Source of the DNA: 66-474 sp035277545 | GTDB lineage: Bacteria; Pseudomonadota; Gammaproteobacteria; Xanthomonadales; Rhodanobacteraceae | NCBI GenBank assembly: GCA_035277545.1 | Contig: DATEKI010000275.1 | Coordinates: 1 to 6,794 of the forward strand | Reading direction: 5' to 3' | Length of the DNA stretch: 6,794 nt | Part shown: one piece after another, positions 1 to 5,602 of the stretch | Layout: every line of letters begins with the position of its first letter | How positions within the stretch are numbered: the stretch's first letter is position 1 | The notes under the pieces: model-generated | Told to the model about the DNA's origin: nothing | Seen by the model: the letters and a program-made list of their open reading frames with translations, nothing else | The model's database searches: none | Made by a program: the position numbers and the translations under genes

Positions 1-500
1 TTCTTCGCACGCTTGGTCTTGCTGGCGCGCGCGGTCTTGGCCATCACGGCCTTCTTCGCGGTGCGCTTGCGCGCGGTCTTCTTGGCAGCGCGTTTGCGTG
101 CCGGCTTCCTGGCCGATTTCTTCGCGGCCTTCCGCACCGTCTTGCGTGCGGTCTTGCGTGCCGTGGCGGTCTTCGCCTTGGCGGACTTGCGTGCACCCTT
201 CTTGGCCGCCTTCTTGGCGGGTTTCTTCGCAGCTTTCTTGGTAGCCATGGTTCGTCTCAGCTCCTCATCAGTTGGCAGTGGTTGCCCAGTGAACGCATGC
301 AGAAACGCCTCGCACAAAAGATCACTGTTCGTGGCGTGCCGCAGGTTGGACACTTGACGACGCGTACGCTCGTCGGAAAGCAGCCGGAGTACATGCAGCG
401 GAATCGAGACGGTGATCTTCCGAACCTTCTCGGACTTGGAACCGTGCTCGATGTACGGCTTTATGTACTTGGCAGTCGGCATGTTTCCGTCTTGCGACAT
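1..500 (-). CDS. metJ: MetJ methionine repressor with a histone H1-like C-terminal tail (3' end cut by window)
   Basis: Residues 1-84 read as a MetJ ribbon-helix-helix repressor, which binds met boxes as a dimer with S-adenosylmethionine as corepressor. Visible blocks are YIKPYIEHG (12-20), KITVSIPL (28-35, the DNA-reading beta strand; K28 and T30 match the E. coli contact residues), DERTRRQV (43-50), LRHATNSDLLCEAF (53-66) and LHAFTGQPLP (67-76). R47, E64 and F70 match SAM-pocket positions. The usual acidic C-terminal part of E. coli MetJ (about 105 aa) is absent. After LRRT the same frame continues from Met85 into at least 82 residues of AKK/ARK/TARK repeats, with 27 Lys, 11 Arg and no Asp or Glu by hand count, like the tails of H1-like bacterial proteins. 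No stop lies between 500 and the left edge. Met7 (position 482) is an equally plausible start. Identity of the MetJ part is very sure; the role of the tail is inference. Confidence 0.93.
   Translation of the reverse strand, partial: MSQDGNMPTAKYIKPYIEHGSKSEKVRKITVSIPLHVLRLLSDERTRRQVSNLRHATNSDLLCEAFLHAFTGQPLPTDEELRRTMATKKAAKKPAKKAAKKGARKSAKAKTATARKTARKTVRKAAKKSARKPARKRAAKKTARKRTAKKAVMAKTARASKTKRAK
261..266 (-). promoter_or_regulatory. Possible internal ribosome binding site for the H1-like tail
   Basis: On the minus strand GAGGAG lies 12 bases before an in-frame ATG (246-248) that begins MATKKAAKKPAKK, exactly where MetJ homology ends. It could allow internal initiation and a separate small basic protein. 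The spacing is longer than ideal, and GAGGAG also simply encodes Glu-Glu of the MetJ part, so this may be coincidence. Confidence 0.3.
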
Positions 501-513
501 GTCGTCGGGCGGA

Positions 514-542
514 AAGCTAGCCCCACGCAAACATGGTGTCAA
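514..542 (-). promoter_or_regulatory. Candidate sigma70-type promoter of metJ
   Basis: Reading on the minus strand, a consensus -35 TTGACA (542-537) is followed after 17 bases by TAGCTT (519-514), a weak -10. Transcription would start near 505-507. That leaves only about 6 bases before the ATG at 500, or about 25 before the ATG at 482, so this promoter, if real, favours the start at 482 or near-leaderless translation from 500. The -35 and the spacing are good; the -10 is poor. Confidence 0.4.
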
Positions 543-638
543 TCAATTTTTTGCGGCAAATGAAGCCCTTGCGATCGCCACATCCTGCGTTCCGCGGCGG
601 CCGACCCGCGCTCCGCACACGGAGCCGGTTGCAGCAAA

Positions 639-662
639 GGATGTATAGACGTCCAAACGCAA
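639..662. promoter_or_regulatory. Met-box-like cluster (possible MetJ operator)
   Basis: The MetJ operator is built from tandem 8-base copies of AGACGTCT. Here AGACGTCC (647-654) matches 7 of 8. In register, the left neighbour GGATGTAT (639-646) matches 5 of 8 (counted on its complementary strand) and the right neighbour AAACGCAA (655-662) matches 4 of 8 (same). It lies about 100 bases upstream of the candidate metJ -35, which is far for direct autorepression. One strong box with weak neighbours is suggestive only. Confidence 0.3.
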
Positions 663-873
663 TTGCATCCATGCAGATGCACGTTCGCGGAAACCCGCAT
701 GGATACTGGCCTGCAGGCGACACTCGCGCCGCAACAACGCGCCTCGCGGATGAAAGCGCGGCGCATCGTGATGAAGGGCTTCGGCGCGTGGCGCGCGCAT
801 CGAATCAGGCTGAATGATGGACAAACCGGCGGGCGAAATTTTTTTCGCGCGGCACGCCATTTCGCGCCGAATG

Positions 874-895
874 CGTCGATCGAGAGGCATCGACG
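874..895 (-). repeat. 7-bp hairpin downstream of gcvH, no U-tract
   Basis: CGTCGAT (874-880) and ATCGACG (889-895) are perfect inverted arms around an 8-base loop, about 29 bases past the gcvH stop in the direction of gcvH transcription. It could protect the gcvH 3' end or contribute to termination. No T-run follows on either strand, so it is not a classical intrinsic terminator. Confidence 0.3.
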
Positions 896-923
896 ACGTC
901 ATTCGCGCCGCCGACCCGACACA

Positions 924-1319
924 TCAATGCTCGTCGTTCTCGATCAGTTCCGCGTAGTCATCCGGACTGAGCAACGCATCCACTTCGTCCGGATCGGAGA
1001 GCTTGACCACGAACAGCCAGCCATCGCCGAACGCATCCTCGTTGATGGTTTCCGGTTTGTCCGCGAGGGCTTCGTTGACGGCGACGACCTCACCACTGAC
1101 CGGCGCATAGACGTCGGACGCGGCCTTCACCGATTCGACCACCGCGCAACCGGCGCCGGCTTCGACCTTGTCGCCGACCTTGGGCAACTCGACGTAGACC
1201 AGGTCGCCCAGCAAACCCTGGGCGTGATCGGAAATGCCGACACGCGCGCGCCCGTCCTCCTCGACCCGCACCCATTCGTGCGACTTCTGGAATTTGAGGT
1301 CACCGGGAATCTCGCTCAT
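924..1319 (-). CDS. gcvH: Glycine cleavage system H protein
   Basis: GcvH is the small lipoyl carrier that shuttles the aminomethyl group from GcvP to GcvT and the reduced lipoate to dihydrolipoamide dehydrogenase in the cytoplasm. The 131-residue product has the usual length and full family pattern: HEWV (14-17), VGISDHAQGLLGDLVYVELP (27-46) and ESVKAASD (62-69), in which K65 is the lipoylated lysine, then PVSGEVVAVN and the GDGWLF block near the C-terminus. The ATG at 1317-1319 has AAGGA at 1328-1332 with 8-base spacing, supporting this start. It lies 97 bases downstream of gcvT on the same strand and is probably co-transcribed. gcvP is not in the window. Confidence 0.97.
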   Translation of the reverse strand: MSEIPGDLKFQKSHEWVRVEEDGRARVGISDHAQGLLGDLVYVELPKVGDKVEAGAGCAVVESVKAASDVYAPVSGEVVAVNEALADKPETINEDAFGDGWLFVVKLSDPDEVDALLSPDDYAELIENDEH

Positions 1320-1338
1320 GACACGTGTCCTTGGTTGG

Positions 1339-1377
1339 CCGGGAGACCCGTGATTCTAGCCACGTCCACGGGCCCGG
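1339..1377. repeat. Inverted repeat in the gcvT-gcvH gap
   Basis: On the plus strand CCGGG-AGA-CCCGTG (1339-1352) and CACGGG-CCCGG (1367-1377) form an 11-bp stem with a 3-base bulge around a 14-base loop. In the gcvT-gcvH transcript it sits just upstream of the gcvH ribosome binding site. The minus-strand T-run lies before the hairpin rather than after it, so it does not look like a terminator for gcvT. It may stabilise or process the mRNA or influence gcvH expression. TAGAAT within the loop on the minus strand resembles a -10 box, but I see no good -35. Confidence 0.4.
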
Positions 1378-1416
1378 AAAAAGATGTTCGTCGAATGGCA
1401 ACGGGAATGCAGCCGG

Positions 1417-2541
1417 TCAGATCCCTTCGCAGCTTCGGCCGTCGCGGACGAACGGGTACTTCACCGCCCGCAATGGCAGCTCACGGCCGCGGATGTCCAC
1501 GCGCAGATCGTCGCGCGCCCCGGCCGGTACCCGCGCGAACCCGATCGCCTTGCCCAGCGTCGGGGAAAAGATGCCGGACAGGATCTCGCCGTCGCCCCGG
1601 CCGGTGACGACCCGCTGGCCGTGCCGGAGCACGCCCTTGTCGTCCATCACCACGCCGATCAGTTCACGGGGCACACCTTCGGCTTTCTGCCTTTCCAGCG
1701 CGGCACGGCCGATGAAGTCGCGGCCACGGAGCTCCGGGCCATGGACGGCGCTTTCCAGCGACACCGTCCAGGCGAGCCCCGCTTCCCAGGGCGTGATGCC
1801 TTCGTCCATGTCCTGGCCGTAGAGATTCATCCCGGCTTCGAGACGCAAGGTATCGCGTGCGCCCAGCCCGGCCGGATGCACGCCGGCCGCGGCCAGCGCA
1901 TTCCACAGCGCGACCGCGTGCTGTTCGGGAACGATGATTTCGAAACCATCCTCGCCGGTGTAGCCGGTGCGCGCGACGAACAACAGCATGCCGTCCGGAC
2001 CGCGCGCTTCGGCGGCGGCGAAGCGGCCGAGCTTCTCCACGCGCTCGCGATCCCTGGCATCGAGCAATGCCAGCACCTTGGCACGCGCGTTCGGCCCCTG
2101 CACCGCGATCATCGCGAGCTCGGGCCGCTCGGTGACGCGCACATCGAACGCCTTTGCCTGCTTCTCGATCCACGCGATGTCCTTGTCGCGGGTCGCCGCA
2201 TTCACGACGACGCGAAACCAGTCCTCGGAGAGGAAATAGGTGATCAGGTCGTCGATCACGCCGCCACGCTCGTTGAGCATGCACGAGTACAGCGCCTTGC
2301 CAGGCTTCTTCAGCTTGTCGATGTCGTTGGCCAGCAGGTGCCGCAGGAAGTCGCGGCAGCGCGCGCCGCGGAGGTCCACCACGGTCATGTGCGAGACGTC
2401 GAACATGCCGGCGTCGCGGCGTACCGCGTGGTGCTCCTCGATCTGCGAACCGTAGTTGAGCGGCATGTCCCAGCCGCCGAAATCCACCATCTTCGCGCCC
2501 GCGGCGCGGTGGGTGGCGTTGAGGATGGTCTGCTTGGTCAT
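1417..2541 (-). CDS. gcvT: Aminomethyltransferase, glycine cleavage system T protein
   Basis: GcvT takes the aminomethyl group from lipoyl-GcvH, releases ammonia and makes 5,10-methylene-tetrahydrofolate. The 374-residue product is close to the usual length (about 364 in E. coli). Conserved blocks are VDFGGWDMPLNY (19-30), MFDVSHM (46-52), NERGGVIDDL (90-99) with the catalytic aspartate at 97/98, AVQGPNA (146-152), RTGYTGEDGFE (191-201), GLGARDTLRLEAG (225-237) and the C-terminal barrel motifs GFARVP and KYPFVR. I chose the ATG at 2539-2541 (MTKQTILNATH). A TTG at 2559 would add six residues (KRNEP after the start), but these lack family resemblance. No strong Shine-Dalgarno is visible for either start. 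It is first in the gcvT-gcvH unit and divergent from the lipid-transport operon. Confidence 0.97.
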   Translation of the reverse strand: MTKQTILNATHRAAGAKMVDFGGWDMPLNYGSQIEEHHAVRRDAGMFDVSHMTVVDLRGARCRDFLRHLLANDIDKLKKPGKALYSCMLNERGGVIDDLITYFLSEDWFRVVVNAATRDKDIAWIEKQAKAFDVRVTERPELAMIAVQGPNARAKVLALLDARDRERVEKLGRFAAAEARGPDGMLLFVARTGYTGEDGFEIIVPEQHAVALWNALAAAGVHPAGLGARDTLRLEAGMNLYGQDMDEGITPWEAGLAWTVSLESAVHGPELRGRDFIGRAALERQKAEGVPRELIGVVMDDKGVLRHGQRVVTGRGDGEILSGIFSPTLGKAIGFARVPAGARDDLRVDIRGRELPLRAVKYPFVRDGRSCEGI

Positions 2542-2715
2542 GGGCTCGTTTCTCTTCAATAGCGGGCGGTCAATTGTCCACCGGTGCGGCCGGCGGCGTC
2601 GGCAGGCGCCCGAACATGCGCGGAACGCAGGCGTTCATCCTTGCCTGGCGATCTGCGTGTCGGGCATCCGCTGGAATGAGCGCGAATTATGGCGGCGAAC
2701 GCTACACTTGCGCGC
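2542..2715. other. Divergent control region between gcvT and the MCE transport operon
   Basis: The 174 bases between the two divergent start codons must carry both promoters if each unit has its own. I find no convincing -35/-10 pair for gcvT and no glycine-riboswitch core on the minus strand. On the plus side TACACT (2703-2708) is placed as the -10 of a leaderless transcript starting at or next to the ATG at 2716, but it has no recognisable -35. Confidence 0.4.
2703..2708 (+). promoter_or_regulatory. Weak candidate -10 box for a leaderless permease mRNA
   Basis: TACACT matches TATAAT at 4 of 6 positions and ends 7 bases before the ATG at 2716, so transcription would begin at or just before the start codon. 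This agrees with the lack of any Shine-Dalgarno before 2716. The region also reads as unusual codons (ACA CTT) if the alternative start at 2689 is used. No -35 is seen. Confidence 0.25.
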
Positions 2716-3870
2716 ATGGATCGGTCACCGACGCCCGGTTTGGTGGAATGGCTGCCGCTGCCGGAAACCGGCGAGAACGTGCTGCGCTTTACCGGCGACT
2801 GGACGCTGCAGCACTTTTCCGCGCTCGAAGCGCAGCTCGATGCCCTCAAGCCCGCGCTCCCGGAATGCCCGGACGTGGACTTCAACGACGTCGGCCGCGT
2901 CGACACCTCGGGCGCCGGCCTGATCGCCGTGGCGCTGGGGCCCAAGGCCCTGAATTGGCTGGCAGCCCACGATCGCGACGTGCCGCGCGAGCTGCGCGCG
3001 CTGCTCGGCACCGTCAGCGACGCGGTCGCGGAAATCTACGCACACCGGCCCAAGCCACCACGCAACTTCGGCTTCGTGGACATGCTGGCCGATGTCGGCG
3101 ACAGCGTCACGCACGTCGGCAGGCTTGGCGCCAAACTGCTGGCGTTCGTCGGCATGACGCTGGAAACCCAGGCGCGCGTCCTGCTTCGCCCCAGGCACTG
3201 GCGTGTCACCTCGCTGGTCGCGCACATGGAGCAGACCGGCCTGCACGCGGTGCCGATCGTGGCGTTGCTGTCGTTCCTGATCGGCGCGGTCATCGCATTC
3301 CTGGGCGCCACCGCGCTGCAGCGCTACGGCGCGACCGTGTTCACGGTGGACCTGGTTTCCTACGCCTTCCTGCGCGAACTGGGCGTGCTGCTGACCGCGA
3401 TCATCCTCGCCGGCCGCACCGCCAGCGCCTTCACGGCGCAGATCGGCTCGATGAAGGTCGGGCAGGAAGTCGACGCGATGCGCACCATGGGCCTCGACCC
3501 GATGGAAATGCTCGTGCTGCCGCGCGTCATGGCCCTGATGATCGTGACGCCGCTGCTGACGTTCCTCGCGATCATCGCCGGCGTGGTCGGCGGCGCGCTG
3601 GTGTGCTGGTTCGCGCTGAACATCACGCCGACCATGTTCATCTCGGTATTCCAGACCGACACGCCGCTGCGCTACCTGTGGCTGGGCCTGGCCAAGGCGC
3701 CGATCTTCGCGTTCCTGATCGCGGTGATCGGCTGCCTGGAAGGCTTCAAGGTGCAGGGCAGCGCGCAATCGGTGGGCGAGCGCACCACGTCCAGCGTGGT
3801 GCAATCGATCTTCCTGGTGATCATGGTGGACGCGATCGCGGCGCTGTTCTTCATGGAGATGAACTGGTGA
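2716..3870 (+). CDS. STAS domain-MlaE family ABC transporter permease
   Basis: This is the membrane subunit of an MCE-type lipid transporter. Residues about 20-110 look like an STAS domain, with DTSGAG (63-68) matching the DSSG loop of anti-sigma-factor antagonists; S65 sits at the serine phosphorylated in SpoIIAA. Residues about 125-384 are a YrbE/MlaE permease: hydrophobic segments near 178-200, 213-233, 268-300, 322-341 and 362-380, plus the conserved ELGVLLTAIILAGRTASAF (221-239), SMKVGQEVDAMRTMGLDP (245-262) and GERTTSSVVQS (354-364). In E. coli the MlaB STAS protein is separate; here it is the N-terminus of the permease. I chose the ATG at 2716 (384 aa). An ATG at 2689 would add nine residues with rare codons and only a distant Shine-Dalgarno. 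Its stop overlaps the ATPase start. The substrate, presumably phospholipid, is inferred from the family. Confidence 0.92.
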   Translation: MDRSPTPGLVEWLPLPETGENVLRFTGDWTLQHFSALEAQLDALKPALPECPDVDFNDVGRVDTSGAGLIAVALGPKALNWLAAHDRDVPRELRALLGTVSDAVAEIYAHRPKPPRNFGFVDMLADVGDSVTHVGRLGAKLLAFVGMTLETQARVLLRPRHWRVTSLVAHMEQTGLHAVPIVALLSFLIGAVIAFLGATALQRYGATVFTVDLVSYAFLRELGVLLTAIILAGRTASAFTAQIGSMKVGQEVDAMRTMGLDPMEMLVLPRVMALMIVTPLLTFLAIIAGVVGGALVCWFALNITPTMFISVFQTDTPLRYLWLGLAKAPIFAFLIAVIGCLEGFKVQGSAQSVGERTTSSVVQSIFLVIMVDAIAALFFMEMNW

Positions 3871-4655
3871 ACGCCGCCGCACCGCGGGAAACCATCGTCG
3901 AGGTGCGCGGCCTGCGCAGCCAGTTCGGCGAACAGGTCGTTCACGAGAATCTCGACCTCGACGTCTATCGCGGCGAAATCCTCGGCGTGGTCGGCGGTTC
4001 GGGCACCGGCAAGTCGGTGCTGCTGCGGACGATCCTCGGCCTGCGCCGACCCGACGCCGGCAGCGTGAAATTGTTCGGCGAGGACCTGCACGACCTGCCG
4101 GAACACGAGCGCGTCGCGATCGAAAGCCGTTGCGGGGTGCTGTTCCAGAACGGCGCACTGTTCTCCTCGTTGACCGTCAGCGAGAACGTGCGGGTGCCGC
4201 TGATGGAGCACACCACTCTTTCGCTGCACGACGCGCTGCGCGTGGCGGCGCTGAAGATCGCGCTGGCGGACCTGACGCCCGAGGTGCGCCACAAGTATCC
4301 CTCCGAGCTTTCCGGCGGCATGGTCAAGCGTGCGGGGCTCGCCCGCGCGCTGGCGCTCGACCCGGACATCGTGTTCCTCGACGAACCGACGTCGGGGCTC
4401 GACCCGATCGCGGCGGCGGCGTTCGACCAGTTGATCCGTACCCTGCGCGACGCGCTGGGCCTGACGGTATTCATGATCACCCATGATCTCGATTCGCTGC
4501 ACGCGATCTGCGACCGCGTGGCGGTGCTTGCGCACAAGCGCGTGATCGTGGCCGATTCGCTGGACAAGGTGGAACGCTTCGACGACCCCTGGATTCGCGA
4601 TTATTTCCAGGGACCACGCGGCCGGGCGGCGCAGTCGATCCCGGCGATCGCATGA
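3867..4655 (+). CDS. MlaF-type ABC transporter ATP-binding protein
   Basis: This 262-residue cytoplasmic ATPase powers the neighbouring permease. Motifs in order are Walker A GGSGTGKS (43-50), Q-loop FQNGALF (93-99, Q94), signature LSGGM (148-152), Walker B IVFLDEP (168-174), D-loop SGLD (176-179) and the switch histidine in MITHD (H206). The signature followed by VKRAGLARALAL, and the FQNGALFSSLTVSENV stretch, are typical of MlaF/Ttg2A proteins. The start is GTG at 3867, overlapping the permease TGA (GTGA), which gives homology from the first strand (IVEVRGL) and suggests translational coupling. The frame is open far upstream, but that part is only a shadow of the permease gene. The mlaD-like start follows 9 bases after the stop. 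Confidence 0.95.
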   Translation: MNAAAPRETIVEVRGLRSQFGEQVVHENLDLDVYRGEILGVVGGSGTGKSVLLRTILGLRRPDAGSVKLFGEDLHDLPEHERVAIESRCGVLFQNGALFSSLTVSENVRVPLMEHTTLSLHDALRVAALKIALADLTPEVRHKYPSELSGGMVKRAGLARALALDPDIVFLDEPTSGLDPIAAAAFDQLIRTLRDALGLTVFMITHDLDSLHAICDRVAVLAHKRVIVADSLDKVERFDDPWIRDYFQGPRGRAAQSIPAIA

Positions 4656-4664
4656 GGTAGTCAT

Positions 4665-5591
4665 ATGGAAACCAAGGCCCATCATGTCCTGATCGGCGCC
4701 TTCACCCTGGTGGTGGTGGTGGCGGTATTGCTGTTCGCGCTGTGGCTGGGCAAGACCAGCCTCAACCGGCAGTACAGCTACTACGACATCGTGTTCACCG
4801 AAGCCGTGACCGGCCTGTCCAAGGGCAGCCCGGTGCAATACAACGGCATCCAGATCGGCGAAGTCAGCCAGTTGAAGCTGGACCCGAAGGATCCACGCAA
4901 GGTACTGGCGCGCATCCAGGTCGCCGCGGACACGCCGATCAAGGTGGACACGCGCGCCAAGCTCGGCCTGCTGGGCCTGACCGGTGTCGCGTTCGTGCAA
5001 TTGAGCGGTGGCGCACCGACCAGCAAGCCGCTGATGCCGACGCCCGACGATCCGGTGCCGGTCATCAAGTCCGAAACATCCGCGCTCTCCGCGCTGCTTG
5101 CCTCCGGCAGCGACGTGGTCACCTCGATCAATGGCATCCTCGATCGCCTGAGCCAGATCATGTCGCAACAGAACGTCGCACGCATCAACAACACGCTGGA
5201 AAACATCAACCAGACCACCAGCGCGCTGGCATCCGAACGCGACGACCTGCGCGAGCTGATCAAGCAGGCCGCGGCTGCATCGAAGGAACTCAACCAGACG
5301 CTCGCCGGCGCCAACAAGCTGGTCAACGGCCCGGGCCGCGAAACGCTGGACCGCGCGGCCGCCGCGATGGCGTCGCTGCAGCAGACCACGCAGACGCTCA
5401 ACAAGCTGCTCGAAGACAACCAGGGCTCGCTGCAATCCGGGTTGCGCGGCGTCGATCAGATCGGACCCGCGCTGCGCGAGCTGCGTTCGACCCTGCGCGA
5501 CATCCACCAGCTGACCGGCAAGCTGCAAGCCAATCCTGCCGGCTACCTGTTCGGCCGCGAACAACCTTCCGAGTTCACGCCGAAACACTGA
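4665..5591 (+). CDS. MlaD family protein (single MCE domain)
   Basis: This is the periplasmic substrate-binding ring subunit of the transporter, anchored in the inner membrane. One N-terminal membrane segment (about residues 8-28) is followed by an MCE/MlaD domain at about 39-115, with the typical SKGSPVQYNGIQIGEV (52-67) and the pore-loop-like GLLGLTGVAFVQL (101-113). Residues about 135-290 are rich in Ala, Leu, Gln and Asn with repeated helical pattern and probably form long helices or a coiled coil, longer than in E. coli MlaD (183 aa), so the 308-residue length fits the PqiB/MCE-tunnel type with one MCE domain. The C-terminal NPAGYLFGRE (290-299) is a motif I associate with this subfamily. 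The ATG has GAGG at 4654-4657, overlapping the stop of the ATPase gene. Confidence 0.94.
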   Translation: METKAHHVLIGAFTLVVVVAVLLFALWLGKTSLNRQYSYYDIVFTEAVTGLSKGSPVQYNGIQIGEVSQLKLDPKDPRKVLARIQVAADTPIKVDTRAKLGLLGLTGVAFVQLSGGAPTSKPLMPTPDDPVPVIKSETSALSALLASGSDVVTSINGILDRLSQIMSQQNVARINNTLENINQTTSALASERDDLRELIKQAAAASKELNQTLAGANKLVNGPGRETLDRAAAAMASLQQTTQTLNKLLEDNQGSLQSGLRGVDQIGPALRELRSTLRDIHQLTGKLQANPAGYLFGREQPSEFTPKH

Positions 5592-5602
5592 AGGAGACCA
5601 GC

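Larger units (their letters stand above)
501..923. other. Intergenic region between gcvH and metJ; no convincing gene
   Basis: This 423-base gap holds the candidate metJ promoter, a met-box-like cluster at 639-662, an 18-base inverted repeat at 664-681 (TGCATC, CATGCA, GATGCA), a 16-base palindrome-like stretch GCGAAA-TTTT-TTTCGC at about 833-848, and the hairpin at 874-895. Open frames on both strands here have no recognisable domain, do not share the third-position G/C pattern of the flanking genes, and overlap each other, so I call none of them. A riboswitch was looked for and no glycine, SAM or SAH consensus core was recognised. Confidence 0.6.

Noticed and set aside
13..357. Plus-strand frame with LRAVFLAARLRAGF-like hydrophobic repeats
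   Set aside because: This is the complement of the Lys/Ala repeat tail of the metJ gene; the real coding strand is minus, shown by continuous MetJ homology in the same frame.
831..850. GCGAAA-TTTT-TTTCGC as an intrinsic terminator for gcvH
   Set aside because: The stem is short and A/T-rich in the inner half and is followed by GC-rich sequence rather than a T-run in both directions.
663..1607. 314-residue plus-strand open frame crossing gcvH
   Set aside because: It is antisense to gcvH and its gap; no domain is recognisable and the frame is open because of GC-rich codon bias on the other strand.
1384..2562. 392-residue plus-strand open frame opposite gcvT
   Set aside because: A mirror of gcvT codon structure; the minus-strand product is an unmistakable GcvT.
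2542..2715. Glycine riboswitch upstream of gcvT
   Set aside because: Looked for on the minus strand because gcvT often has one; the conserved core elements were not recognisable.
2574..3866. Upstream extension of the ATPase reading frame (to 693 residues)
   Set aside because: ATPase homology begins at the GTG at 3867; the upstream part is Arg/Ala-rich out-of-frame reading of the permease gene.
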